From contig CAJJBB010000010.1 in assembly GCA_905182305.1 (NCBI GenBank), positions 62,001 through 126,000 on the forward strand: a DNA stretch of 64,000 nucleotides, given 5' to 3'. The stretch's first letter is position 1, and every line of letters begins with the position of its first letter. Below the pieces are notes generated by a model. That model was not told where the DNA came from. It searched no databases and saw only the letters and a list, made by a program, of their open reading frames with translations. This document shows positions 1 through 8,866 of the stretch, piece by piece. The position numbers and the translations under genes are program-made. The stretch comes from Flavobacteria bacterium MS024-2A. Its GTDB lineage: Bacteria; Bacteroidota; Bacteroidia; Flavobacteriales; Flavobacteriaceae.

Positions 1-224
1 TCTTTTAAATCAGCATATCCATCTACAGGACTGTAAGAGTTGTAGTTATCTTTTACCGCCTGTATAGCTGCATCTTTTATGAATTCAGGGGTATTAAAAT
101 CGGGTTCACCGAGGCTTAAGCCAATAATATCAATCCCTTTATTCTTTAATTCTCTGGCTTTTGCTGCCATGGCAAGCGTTTCAGAAACAGGCAAACTGTT
201 TATCCGAGCTGATAGTTGGTCCAT
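1..224 (-). CDS. PLP-dependent aminotransferase, AspC-like (N-terminal part)
   Basis: This is the first 74 or so codons of a fold-type I aminotransferase; the rest lies beyond the left edge. It starts at ATG 224-222 and opens MDQLSARINSLPVSET, then has the LSLGEPDFNTP segment and a YSPVDGYADL segment, both typical of the aspartate aminotransferase subgroup (AAT I) of Bacteroidota. The family transfers an amino group between aspartate and 2-oxoglutarate in the cytoplasm. The catalytic lysine is outside the window, so the exact substrate cannot be fixed. It lies 9 bases after the desaturase stop and is probably cotranscribed with it. Confidence 0.85.
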   Translation of the reverse strand, partial: MDQLSARINSLPVSETLAMAAKARELKNKGIDIIGLSLGEPDFNTPEFIKDAAIQAVKDNYNSYSPVDGYADLK

Positions 225-233
225 GATTATTTT

Positions 234-1328
234 TTAACTGGGTTGCATGCCCATTTGTTTTAAAAATCTAAAGTGCGAAAGTATGGCACTTCTGGTCGTT
301 TTGTATTCGTTATAGGGTAAATTAAATTCTTGAGCTGTTTTTTTTACAATTTCTGCAATTTTAGTGTAATGGACATGACTAATATGAGGAAAAATATGAT
401 GTTCAATTTGATGATTTAATCCCCCAGTAAACCAATTAACAAATCGATTTTTGGTAGAAAAATTTACAGTTGTTAAAAGCTGGTGTATAGCCCAAGTATT
501 TTTCATTGTTCCTGAAGCTTCTGGCATAGGCATTTCAGCGTCTTCCATTATGTGTGCTAGTTGAAATACTAGGCTCAAGATAAGTCCAGCAGTATAGTGC
601 ATAGCTACAAATCCAATTAAAACGGACCACCAAGGAGCATTTATTAAAATTATAGGTATAATAATCCACACACTCCAATACATTACTTTAGTGATGAATA
701 AGCCTATCCATTGAAGACTAGGACGTTTACTGTTGGTATAGGATAATTTCTTCTTAAGATAGCGCTTCATTTGCTGTAAATCTGTAAATATTGCCCAATT
801 AATAGTTAATAATCCGTATAAGAAAAAGAAATATAAATGTTGAAATCTGTGATGTGGCATCCATTCAGCATGTTTTGAAAAACGCAAAACACGACCAGCC
901 TCTAAATCTTCATCATGCCCGTGAATATTGGTGTAGGTATGATGTAAAAGATTATGCTGAATTTTCCAATTAAAGACGTTCCCAGCTAAGAAGTAGATAC
1001 TACTTCCCATGATTTTATTTATCCAAGGATATTTTGAGAATGATCCATGATTACCATCATGCATAACATTCATTCCAATACCTGCCATACCTACTCCCAT
1101 TACAATTGCAAGCAATAGTTTGTACCAGAGACTAATATTTAGTACAATTATTAATACATAAGGTGTGATTAAAAGAGCAAACATAACTACTGTTTTGGCA
1201 TAGAGCTTCCAGTTACCAGTTTTATGAACTTTTTTTTCTTTGAAATATTTATTAACGCGCTGGTTTAGTGTTTTGAAAAATTGTTTTGGGTCTTTTCGAG
1301 AAAATCGTAGGCTTTGTGTAGCTTGCAT
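234..1328 (-). CDS. membrane fatty acid desaturase (acyl-lipid / linoleoyl-CoA desaturase type)
   Basis: Integral membrane di-iron desaturase of 364 residues that should introduce a cis double bond into acyl chains of membrane lipids. The three histidine boxes are present: HDGNH at residues 90-94, HNLLHH at 125-130 and HQIEHH at 306-311. The QxxHH form of the last box marks the front-end (delta-6-like) branch. Hydrophobic stretches lie at about 47-90, 165-180 and 210-260. No cytochrome b5 domain is fused, so electrons must come from a separate ferredoxin or cytochrome. Its own promoter is visible upstream and the aminotransferase follows. The exact regiospecificity is not readable from sequence. 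Confidence 0.9.
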   Translation of the reverse strand: MQATQSLRFSRKDPKQFFKTLNQRVNKYFKEKKVHKTGNWKLYAKTVVMFALLITPYVLIIVLNISLWYKLLLAIVMGVGMAGIGMNVMHDGNHGSFSKYPWINKIMGSSIYFLAGNVFNWKIQHNLLHHTYTNIHGHDEDLEAGRVLRFSKHAEWMPHHRFQHLYFFFLYGLLTINWAIFTDLQQMKRYLKKKLSYTNSKRPSLQWIGLFITKVMYWSVWIIIPIILINAPWWSVLIGFVAMHYTAGLILSLVFQLAHIMEDAEMPMPEASGTMKNTWAIHQLLTTVNFSTKNRFVNWFTGGLNHQIEHHIFPHISHVHYTKIAEIVKKTAQEFNLPYNEYKTTRSAILSHFRFLKQMGMQPS

Positions 1329-1344
1329 AAAAAAAATTATTTAA

Positions 1345-1376
1345 CAAAAATAGTCGAAAAAATATTCTAATCAAAA
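1345..1376 (-). promoter_or_regulatory. Bacteroidota-type promoter of the desaturase
   Basis: Reading the minus strand, TTTTG (1376-1372) is followed after 19 bases by TATTTTTG (1352-1345), a full match to the TTG / TAnnTTTG promoter of Bacteroidota. Transcription should start near 1341, giving a leader of about 13 bases before the desaturase ATG at 1328. Confidence 0.7.
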
Positions 1377-1445
1377 CATCACCTTGGATAAGCTAATAAA
1401 ATATTTCCCTCACTTTCAGCTTCTCAAATAGAAAAGTTTAAAAAC

Positions 1446-2000
1446 TTGCCTATTCTTTATGAAGATTGGAATTCTAAAATTAACGTAATCTCAAGAAAAG
1501 ACATCGATTTTTTTTATGAACGGCATCTATTGCATTCTCTAGGAATTGCTAAAGTGCTACAATTTTTACCAAACGCTAAAATTTTGGATGTTGGAACTGG
1601 TGGTGGTTTTCCAGGAGTTCCATTGGCTATTTTGTTTCCACAAACTCATTTTTTTCTTATCGACAGTATTGGGAAAAAGATAAAAGTAGTGGAGGAGGTT
1701 GCAGCAGCTTTAGACATAAAAAACATTTCAGTTTCAAAAATAAGAGCAGAAAATTTTAACGAAAAAGTTGATTTTGTGGTAAGTCGAGCAGTAACAAAAA
1801 TGGATGTTTTTGTTCCTTGGGTCAAAAAAAATATCCGCTCCACTCACAAGCACTCTATTAAAAATGGAATATTATATTTAAAGGGTGGAGATCTTACTCA
1901 AGAGCTTTTGAAATTTCCAAAAGCACGGCAGTTTGATTTAGCTCAACATTTTAACGATGCTTTTTTTGAAATGAAAAAGGTGGTCTATGTTCCTTTGTAA
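1446..2000 (+). CDS. rsmG: 16S rRNA (guanine-527-N7)-methyltransferase RsmG, N-terminus out of frame
   Basis: SAM-dependent methyltransferase that modifies G527 of 16S rRNA. The Rossmann glycine motif GTGGGFPG follows KILDV, and LYEDWNSKINVISRKD is the typical family segment. As drawn it starts at TTG 1446 and has 184 residues, about 20 short of the family. The missing N-terminus is encoded just upstream: frame 1384-1410 reads LDKLIKYFP, and the main frame from 1404 reads FPSLSASQIEKFKNL. Joining the two gives about 205 residues, the normal length. The break is a single base at the T3C3T run 1404-1410. It may be a base-call error, a real mutation or a -1 slip. No ATG is available in either frame; TTG 1384 would be the start. 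Confidence 0.88.
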   Translation: MPILYEDWNSKINVISRKDIDFFYERHLLHSLGIAKVLQFLPNAKILDVGTGGGFPGVPLAILFPQTHFFLIDSIGKKIKVVEEVAAALDIKNISVSKIRAENFNEKVDFVVSRAVTKMDVFVPWVKKNIRSTHKHSIKNGILYLKGGDLTQELLKFPKARQFDLAQHFNDAFFEMKKVVYVPL

Positions 2001-2043
2001 ATTCCATTTAAGATTACCTTTTCTGTCGAAGCGAATATTTTTT

Positions 2044-3669
2044 TTATCCTAAAAACGGATAGCGATAATCAGAAGCTGGCACAAAGGTTTCTTTAATTAA
2101 TCTCGGGGATACCCATCTCATTAAATTTGCAGCAGACCCTGCTTTGTCATTAGTTCCAGATCCCCTAGAACCACCAAAAGGTTGTTGGCCAACAACAGCT
2201 CCTGAAGGCTTGTCGTTAATGTAGAAATTTCCAGCTGCGTTTTCTAATGCAGTTAAGGCTTCTTCTAATGCATAACGATCTTGAGAAAATACGGCACCCG
2301 TTAAAGCATATTCTGAAGTTTCATCAACTAAAGAAAGAGTTTCTGACCATGCTGAATCTGGATAGACATAAATTGTCACCAATGGACCGAACAGTTCTTT
2401 TTTCATAGTGGGGTATTGTGGATCTGATGTTAGTACTACAGTAGGTTCAATAAAATATCCTTTACTATCGTCATAACCACCCCCTGCAATAATTTCTGCA
2501 TCAGAATCAATTTTCACCTGTTCAATAGCGTTTGCTAATCTATCAAATGCACCCTTATGAATTACCGCAGTCACAAAATTTTCAAAATTTTCTGGAGACC
2601 CCATTTTTATTGTTTCCAGGTCAGATTTTACGTAGTCAATAATATCACTAGCAATTGATTCTGGTAAATAAACTCGAGAAGCTGCAGAGCATTTTTGACC
2701 TTGAAATTCAAAGGCACCTCTAATAATTCCCGTAGCAACTTCTTTTGGATTTGAGGATGGGTGTGCGATAATAAAATCCTTTCCACCTGTTTCTCCGACA
2801 ATTTTGGGGTAAGAGCGATAATGACCGATATTGGTGCCAATCTTACTCCAAATATTTTTAAACACCTCTGTAGATCCTGTATAGTGAATTCCTGCAAAAT
2901 CTTTACTTGCCAAGACTGTATTAGTAATCATTTCTGGATCTCCAAACACCATATTGATTACGCCATCTGGTAGTCCAGCTTCTTGGAATACTTTCATGAG
3001 AATATTGGCCGAAAAGACTTGGTGATCACTAGGCTTCCAAACCACAGTATTTCCCATCATTGCAGCACTTGCACTCAAGTTTCCCGCAATCGCAGTGAAA
3101 TTAAAAGGACTCACTGCATACACAAATCCTTCTAAAGGTCGGTAACTTACACGGTTCCAAACACCAGGTCCGCTTTCGGGTTGATTTTGATAAATTTCTT
3201 GCATAAAGGCTACGTTAAACCTTAAAAAGTCAATGTATTCACAAGCAGCGTCAATTTCAGCTTGGTGAATAGTTTTTGATTGCGCAAGCATGGTTGAAGC
3301 ATTAATTTTTGCGCGATATGGGCCGGCAATAAGTTCTGCAGCTTTGAGAAAAATAGCAGCTCTAGATTCCCAGGGCATTTGACTCCAAGAAATATGAGCT
3401 TGAAGAGCAGCGTCAATTGCCTTATTGATATGTGCTTTATTCGCTTTATGATAGACTCCAAGTTTATGTTTGTGGTCATGTGGTGGCTGCATAGAAGCCG
3501 TCTCTTCTGTTGTAATATTTTGATTACCGATGCGCATAGGAACTTCTATGGTTTCATTGTACATTTTAGAGTAGTTGGCTAAAACGGCTTCTTTCTCAGC
3601 ACTTCCCGGTGAGTAAGATAAAATGGATTCATTTGTTGGATAAGGTACCTTATAAACACTATTTGCCAT
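2044..3669 (-). CDS. pruA: L-glutamate gamma-semialdehyde (1-pyrroline-5-carboxylate) dehydrogenase
   Basis: NAD-dependent aldehyde dehydrogenase of 541 residues that oxidises glutamate semialdehyde to glutamate, the second step of proline breakdown. The catalytic cysteine is C327 in FQGQKCSAAS and the general base is E293 in VGETGGKDF. The cofactor segment VVWKPSD lies near 210. The N-terminus (MANSVYKVPYPTNE) and length match the stand-alone ALDH4-like P5CDH of Bacteroidota, not the bifunctional PutA of proteobacteria. Proline dehydrogenase is not in the window. It follows apaG on the same strand with a 55-base gap that holds only a weak promoter-like TACTTTTA. Confidence 0.95.
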   Translation of the reverse strand: MANSVYKVPYPTNESILSYSPGSAEKEAVLANYSKMYNETIEVPMRIGNQNITTEETASMQPPHDHKHKLGVYHKANKAHINKAIDAALQAHISWSQMPWESRAAIFLKAAELIAGPYRAKINASTMLAQSKTIHQAEIDAACEYIDFLRFNVAFMQEIYQNQPESGPGVWNRVSYRPLEGFVYAVSPFNFTAIAGNLSASAAMMGNTVVWKPSDHQVFSANILMKVFQEAGLPDGVINMVFGDPEMITNTVLASKDFAGIHYTGSTEVFKNIWSKIGTNIGHYRSYPKIVGETGGKDFIIAHPSSNPKEVATGIIRGAFEFQGQKCSAASRVYLPESIASDIIDYVKSDLETIKMGSPENFENFVTAVIHKGAFDRLANAIEQVKIDSDAEIIAGGGYDDSKGYFIEPTVVLTSDPQYPTMKKELFGPLVTIYVYPDSAWSETLSLVDETSEYALTGAVFSQDRYALEEALTALENAAGNFYINDKPSGAVVGQQPFGGSRGSGTNDKAGSAANLMRWVSPRLIKETFVPASDYRYPFLG

Positions 3670-3724
3670 GGTTTTTTTATAAAAGTATAGATTTAAGATT
3701 AAACGTTACCTACTAAAAAGTGGC

Positions 3725-4111
3725 TTAATTTAAAATGTAAGGAACACTTAACTTGAAGTTAGGAACCTCAACGCTGAATTTTTGAGCATTAGTAAAATTA
3801 ATCATTGTGTATTTTCCAGACATTGATCCAACTGTTGAATTGATAAGACATCCCGATTTATAAGAATAAATTTCCCCAGATTTTAAAATTGGTTTGACGC
3901 CCACAACACCATTGCCTTTCAAATAATGAGGTCGATTGGTAGATTCTAGTATTTTCCAATGACGTGAAACTAATTGAATGGTGTCTTTACCTTGATTTTC
4001 AATAGATATATAATAGGTAAATGCATGTTGTTGAAAGGACTTTCTGGTAAAAGTTCCTTCAAATTTGACTTCAACAGAGATTTTAATCCCTTTTGTGACC
4101 TGATGTATCAA
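3725..4111 (-). CDS. apaG: ApaG domain protein (DUF525)
   Basis: Small single-domain protein of 128 residues with the ApaG fibronectin-III-like fold. Recognisable segments are FTYYISIENQG, LVSRHWKI and the glycine-rich GNGVVGVKP stretch. The family name Co2+/Mg2+ efflux protein comes from old genetics in enterics; the biochemical role is not settled. Start at ATG 4111 fits the family. It sits between the T9SS plug gene (a hairpin separates them) and pruA. Confidence 0.9.
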   Translation of the reverse strand: MIHQVTKGIKISVEVKFEGTFTRKSFQQHAFTYYISIENQGKDTIQLVSRHWKILESTNRPHYLKGNGVVGVKPILKSGEIYSYKSGCLINSTVGSMSGKYTMINFTNAQKFSVEVPNFKLSVPYILN

Positions 4112-4145
4112 TGGTTATTATACTTATTGATTTAATAAAGCTATT

Positions 4146-4165
4146 AAAAGTGAAATACCACTTTT
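4146..4165 (-). terminator. hairpin terminator after the T9SS plug gene
   Basis: Arms AAAAGTG (4146-4152) and CACTTTT (4159-4165) pair over 7 bases with a 6-base loop, 10 bases after the stop of the plug gene. On the minus strand the hairpin leads into TTTTAATAG, a weak T tract. It probably ends plug transcription ahead of apaG. Confidence 0.5.
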
Positions 4166-4174
4166 TAAAAACTA

Positions 4175-5431
4175 TTAATTTTGTAATTCAAAGGAATTTG
4201 CTTTTCCAACCCCTATTAATGCGTCATATTGCATTCCTACATTTCTATAGTAAACCAAGACTTGGTAGTCATTTTCTGTAAGTGCATGTGAATCGCTTAT
4301 CACATTTTTTTTAAGTTGATTTCCTAATCTCATAACATATTTGTAATTGTAGAAACCCTGTTTTAAAATAAGCAAGCCTTCATAGATCTCTAATGCAGGA
4401 TTATAATACATTTTATTTTCATCCTTTAATCCATATGCATTAAAATTACCATAAATAAAGATTTCTTCTTCATTAAGTTTATAGTCTGAAGCTAAGCTGA
4501 AATATACATATCCGTAATCTGCCTCTGTATCAGAATTCCCAGGAACCATAATATTTCTTATTTCGTATTTTCCATTAATGTCAGGTGCATATTCATAGTC
4601 AGAATACAATCTAGGGATGTCAATGTTTAAATATGATTCGTAAAGAGAAGCTCTATTAATGAAGCTAATATTGGGGGTAGTAATGCGAAGATCTTTTGTG
4701 TCAAAATAAAAATATTCATTTCCACCTTCAAATTGTGATGGAAATTCATAACGATATTCAATTGCTCTTCCATTAAAATATTGAGGTTTTAAATCAGTTA
4801 TCATTCCGTCCCATTGTTGATTTTGAAGTAAGACCACTTTAATATTTTCTTTAGGATTTCTAAAGCTAATATTGTTAGGAATTATTGTGAAATGAACCGA
4901 CTGATGGGTTGTGAAACGGTCCATATTTTGTGTTTGAAAAACTCCAGCTTGAACTGAAGCTTGTGGGTCATAAATACAAAAACGTCTAGAAAATACTAGC
5001 TGATCATCATTAGAGTAGACCTCTAAAACATAATTTCCTGACACTTTAAATTGTACGTTATTATTGGGGAGTTCAAGCTGGTAGTGGGTATAGGTTTGGA
5101 GGGTGTTAAAGGATGTGGTGTATTTATCAATTCTGAGATTGTCAAAGCCTTCTAGAAATTCGTTTTTAAATAATGTAGATTGACTCCAATCATGATTGTA
5201 AAAACTAAATCTGTAGTAATAATCAGCTTCATCACCATTTAAATCATCAAATTTTAGTTGAAATTTTTCGTCTAATGCAACAATAGGAAACCCATCATTT
5301 TGTTGTAGGCCAGAAAATTGTACTGTTTTAATATAGTCCTTAGCAGTATAATCTATACCCTCTTGTGCATTACTAAAAAGCAGATTCCCGATGTTAAATA
5401 ACACAATGAAGAGAATTTTTGTATTCATCAT
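4175..5431 (-). CDS. type IX secretion system plug-domain protein (DUF5103)
   Basis: Exported protein of 418 residues with a signal peptide (MMNTKILFIVLFNIGNLLFSNAQ, cleavage after NAQ). The following DYIKTVQFSG, FDDLNGDEADYYYRF and HDWSQS segments match the Bacteroidota family once called DUF5103. A homologue of this family was identified as the plug that closes the periplasmic side of the SprA translocon when PorV and cargo are absent. Assignment here is by family resemblance. porV lies 44 kb away in this window, so the two are not in one operon. Either of two adjacent ATGs (5431 or 5428) could start it. Confidence 0.85.
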   Translation of the reverse strand: MMNTKILFIVLFNIGNLLFSNAQEGIDYTAKDYIKTVQFSGLQQNDGFPIVALDEKFQLKFDDLNGDEADYYYRFSFYNHDWSQSTLFKNEFLEGFDNLRIDKYTTSFNTLQTYTHYQLELPNNNVQFKVSGNYVLEVYSNDDQLVFSRRFCIYDPQASVQAGVFQTQNMDRFTTHQSVHFTIIPNNISFRNPKENIKVVLLQNQQWDGMITDLKPQYFNGRAIEYRYEFPSQFEGGNEYFYFDTKDLRITTPNISFINRASLYESYLNIDIPRLYSDYEYAPDINGKYEIRNIMVPGNSDTEADYGYVYFSLASDYKLNEEEIFIYGNFNAYGLKDENKMYYNPALEIYEGLLILKQGFYNYKYVMRLGNQLKKNVISDSHALTENDYQVLVYYRNVGMQYDALIGVGKANSFELQN

Positions 5432-5565
5432 AAGTAAAGGTATACCTTCATTCTTGCTTAACCAAATTGAGCCCTTTTAATGGAAAAGATTGAATAACTA
5501 TTTAGAATGAATATAAATAATACTTTTTCCTTTAGTTTTGCTTCAGAAAAAAGAGTGTTTATTAG

Positions 5566-5573
5566 TAAATTTG
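5566..5573 (+). promoter_or_regulatory. -7 element of the nqr operon promoter
   Basis: TAAATTTG matches the Bacteroidota -7 consensus TAnnTTTG. It lies 26 bases before the nqrA ATG, so transcription would start near 5577. A TTTTG at 5536-5540 is the only -33 candidate, with a spacer of 25 bases, longer than usual. The 5432-5599 gap, divergent to the plug gene, contains no gene. Confidence 0.55.
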
Positions 5574-5599
5574 CGTGATTTTAAGAATTAAATAATTTA

Positions 5600-6958
5600 A
5601 TGAATATAAAAAAAGGTATTCGAACTCGAAGGGGAGCTAAACTGAATTTAAAAGGATCAGCTGATAAAATAATTTCCAACAAAATTTCTTCCTCCACATA
5701 CGCGCTAAACCCGGATGACTTTTTTGGGTTAGTCCCAAAACTTTCAGTTAATGAAGGTGATATGGTTAAAGCAGGTGACCCTGTTTTTTTTAATAAGAAA
5801 GAACCAAGGATTAAGGTAGTGTCTCCGGTTTCAGGAACTATCAAATCAATTAATCGAGGAGCTAAAAGGAAGATTGAACAAATTATTATTGAATCTGATG
5901 GTAATAATGAGATGCGTTCACACAAATTTGATCAATGGGAAACTCTTGAACGAAAAGAATTAATATCACTTTTATTAGAAAGTGGAAGTTGGCCTTTTAT
6001 AAAGCAACGTCCTTATGGAATCATTGCTAATCCTGATGATTTGCCGAATGCTATTTTTGTTTCTACCTTTAATACAGCTCCTTTGGGTGCAGATTTCCAA
6101 TATATCCTAGAAAAAAAGCATGATAATTTTAAAACCGGCTTAACAGTACTTAATTCATTAGTTGATCAAGCAGTATTTTTAGGAATTGATGCTTCTTTTT
6201 CAAAACCATTTGAAGATATTAAAAATGTTCAAAAATATAATGTTTCTGGGCCTCATCCGGCAGGAAATTTAAGTTTACATATTCAAGAATTAAGTCCAAT
6301 TAATATGGGTGATAAAGTCTGGACTGTTAATGCAGAAGATGTTGCTAATATTGGAAGCTTTGTGAAAACAGGTGTTCAAGACCTTAAACGAACTATTGCG
6401 CTAGTAGGGAGTGCCATAAAGTATCCGAAATATTTCTCTGTAAATATAGGGATAGAACTCTCTCAAATGCTTTCTGAGGCTACTATTACTGAAGATCAAG
6501 TTCGTTGTATTAATGGCAATGTTCTTTCCGGAAGTACTTCTCATGAAAACGGATATTTAGGATATTATAATAACACGGTTTCCGTTATTCCAGAAGGAAA
6601 CGGTTATAGAATGTTTGGATGGCTACCTTTTAAAGACAATCATATTTTGAGCCTTTCAAATACTTCTTTTTCGAAACTTTTTAATAAAAAAGGTTTTTCG
6701 GTAAATACAAATTTAAATGGTGAAGAGCGTGCACTTGTCGTTACTGGTGAGATGGAAAAAGTTTTCCCATTAGATTTATTCCCTATGCAGTTAATAAAAG
6801 CCTGTATGATTGAAGATATTGAAAAGATGGAGGCTTTAGGGATTTATGAAGTAGTCCCAGAAGATTTTGGTTTAATTGATTACGCAAACACCTCTAAGTT
6901 GGAGGCGCAAGAAATCATTAAACAAGGAATAGAGTTAATGATAAATGAAGTAGGATAA
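5600..6958 (+). CDS. nqrA: Na+-translocating NADH:quinone reductase subunit A
   Basis: Peripheral cytoplasmic subunit of the Na+-NQR complex, 452 residues. It opens MNIKKGIRTRRGAKLNLKG and has the biotinyl/lipoyl-like segment PKLSVNEGDMVKAGDPVFF followed by KVVSPVSGTIKSINRG, as in all NqrA. The VSGPHPAGNLSLHIQ segment is also characteristic. The complex oxidises NADH, reduces quinone and exports Na+. First gene of nqrABCDEF, 10 bases before nqrB. Confidence 0.96.
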   Translation: MNIKKGIRTRRGAKLNLKGSADKIISNKISSSTYALNPDDFFGLVPKLSVNEGDMVKAGDPVFFNKKEPRIKVVSPVSGTIKSINRGAKRKIEQIIIESDGNNEMRSHKFDQWETLERKELISLLLESGSWPFIKQRPYGIIANPDDLPNAIFVSTFNTAPLGADFQYILEKKHDNFKTGLTVLNSLVDQAVFLGIDASFSKPFEDIKNVQKYNVSGPHPAGNLSLHIQELSPINMGDKVWTVNAEDVANIGSFVKTGVQDLKRTIALVGSAIKYPKYFSVNIGIELSQMLSEATITEDQVRCINGNVLSGSTSHENGYLGYYNNTVSVIPEGNGYRMFGWLPFKDNHILSLSNTSFSKLFNKKGFSVNTNLNGEERALVVTGEMEKVFPLDLFPMQLIKACMIEDIEKMEALGIYEVVPEDFGLIDYANTSKLEAQEIIKQGIELMINEVG

Positions 6959-6968
6959 ATAGATACAT

Positions 6969-8129
6969 ATGAATGCTTTAAGAAAACGGTTAGATGCCCT
7001 TAAAAAACCTTTTGGAAAAGGACAGAAATTAGAAAAGTTTGCGCCTGCAATTAATGCTTTCGATACTTTTTTGTTTGTACCTAATCACACAACAAAAAAA
7101 GGAGCTCATATTCGTGATGCTGTTGATTTAAAACGCACAATGGTTACGGTAATTATAGCCTTGATGCCTGCCTTAATTTACGGAATTTATAATACTGGAT
7201 ATCAGTATTATTCTCAAATGGAAACCCCCTTTACTTTTATAGAAGCCTTTATTCATGGTTCTTGGAAAATTGTTCCTATGATTATTGTATCCTATGTAGT
7301 AGGACTCTCTATAGAATTTGGTTTTGCAGTCTACAGAGGTCATGAAGTAAATGAAGGATATCTTGTAACAGGACTATTAATTCCTATGATTATGCCCGTT
7401 GACATTCCACTTTGGATGGTTGCAATTTCTACTGCTTTTGCTGTTTTAATTGCAAAAGAAGCGTTTGGAGGAACCGGAATGAATATTTTAAACCCAGCAC
7501 TAACCGCAAGAGCTTTCGCCTTTTTCGCTTATCCAACTTACATGTCTGGAAATAAAGTGTGGGTTTCTGAAGCAAGTAATGTGGATGCTATTTCAGGTGA
7601 AACAATTCTAGGAACACTAGCTGCAGGAGGGGATATAAACTACTCAATGTTTGAAATGTTCCAAGGTGCTATTCCTGGTTCCATAGCAGAAACATCTACT
7701 CTTTGGGTAGCAGTAGGTGCTTTAATTCTAATAGTTACAGGCATAGGTAGCTGGCGAATTATTACTGGAGGAATTCTTGGGGCTGCTATAATGGGCTTGT
7801 TGTTTAATCTATGGGGTGCAAATGCTCTAATGAGTTTTTCTTGGATGAATCATTTGATTGTAGGAGGGTTTGCTTTTGGAATTGTGTTTATGGCAACAGA
7901 CCCGGTATCTGGAGCACAAACGAATAAAGGAAAATGGATATATGGCATTCTAGTTGGAATTTTATGTATTATGATTCGCGTATTCAATCCTGCATATCCT
8001 GAAGGAGTAATGCTAGCGATCCTTTTAATGAATGTGTTTGCTCCAACCATTGATCACTATGTAGTGAATGGAAATATTAAAAAACGTAAAAAACGTTGGG
8101 CATTAGCTCAAGAACTTAAATCAGCATAA
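6969..8129 (+). CDS. nqrB: Na+-translocating NADH:quinone reductase subunit B
   Basis: Membrane subunit of 386 residues that carries covalently bound FMN and lies on the Na+ path. Several transmembrane segments are visible (about 55-75, 95-115, 130-155, 245-265 onwards), with the NILNPALTARAFAFFAYP segment typical of NqrB/RnfD. The flavinylation site is Thr212 in DAISGETIL. The usual ApbE target is DxxSGAT, so the residue before Thr is Glu here instead of Ala or a similar small residue; NqrC of the same operon has the standard SGAT. Only two bases separate it from nqrC. Confidence 0.95.
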   Translation: MNALRKRLDALKKPFGKGQKLEKFAPAINAFDTFLFVPNHTTKKGAHIRDAVDLKRTMVTVIIALMPALIYGIYNTGYQYYSQMETPFTFIEAFIHGSWKIVPMIIVSYVVGLSIEFGFAVYRGHEVNEGYLVTGLLIPMIMPVDIPLWMVAISTAFAVLIAKEAFGGTGMNILNPALTARAFAFFAYPTYMSGNKVWVSEASNVDAISGETILGTLAAGGDINYSMFEMFQGAIPGSIAETSTLWVAVGALILIVTGIGSWRIITGGILGAAIMGLLFNLWGANALMSFSWMNHLIVGGFAFGIVFMATDPVSGAQTNKGKWIYGILVGILCIMIRVFNPAYPEGVMLAILLMNVFAPTIDHYVVNGNIKKRKKRWALAQELKSA

Positions 8130-8131
8130 CG

Positions 8132-8866
8132 ATGAATAGAGATAGTAACGCTTATACCTTTTTATTTGCCACAGTGATGGTGCTTATAGTTGCATCTGCT
8201 CTTGCTTTTACAGCTACCTCATTAAAAGATTTACAAGCATCAAATGCCCGTAAAGAAAAAATGCAAAATATCTTGGCCACTATTGGTATAAAAACCGATC
8301 GTGAAATGGCAGAAACCTTATACAACAAATTTATAGTTGAAGAACTTTCTTTAGTAACAGGAGGAAGTGTAGATTCAGATACAGATGCGTTTGAATTAGA
8401 ATTGAATAAGGAACTAAAAAAACCAGTTTCTGAACAGCGTTTTCCTTTATATGTAGCCAATGTCGAAGGTGTTAAGTCTTATGTCGTTCCTTTGAGAGGA
8501 GCAGGATTATGGAATGCCATTTGGGGATATATTGCCTTAGAAGAAGACAAAAACACCATTAAAGGTGCTGTTTTTGATCATGTTGGAGAAACGGCTGGGT
8601 TAGGAGCAGAAATTACACAACAATGGTTTCAAAATCGCTTTGTAGGAGAAAAAATTTTTGATACCAAAGGAAAATTAGTCGGTATCAATGTTTCGAAAAC
8701 AAATAATGATCCAAAAGACCTTGATAAAGACGACCATGAGGTAGATGCTATTTCTGGTGCTACCATTACAGGTGATGGGGTAACAGAAATGATTACAGAG
8801 CGTTTACAACATTATATACCTTATTTAAATACAACAGCCATAACATTGGCTTTGAATTACAATTAA
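8132..8866 (+). CDS. nqrC: Na+-translocating NADH:quinone reductase subunit C
   Basis: One N-terminal membrane helix (about residues 9-29) followed by a periplasmic FMN-binding domain, 244 residues. The ApbE target motif is HEVDAISGATITG with Thr211 as the FMN attachment residue. The WGYIALEED and ETAGLGAEIT segments are family hallmarks. It passes electrons from NqrB/D/E toward the quinone site. Its stop is immediately followed by the nqrD ATG. Confidence 0.96.
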   Translation: MNRDSNAYTFLFATVMVLIVASALAFTATSLKDLQASNARKEKMQNILATIGIKTDREMAETLYNKFIVEELSLVTGGSVDSDTDAFELELNKELKKPVSEQRFPLYVANVEGVKSYVVPLRGAGLWNAIWGYIALEEDKNTIKGAVFDHVGETAGLGAEITQQWFQNRFVGEKIFDTKGKLVGINVSKTNNDPKDLDKDDHEVDAISGATITGDGVTEMITERLQHYIPYLNTTAITLALNYN

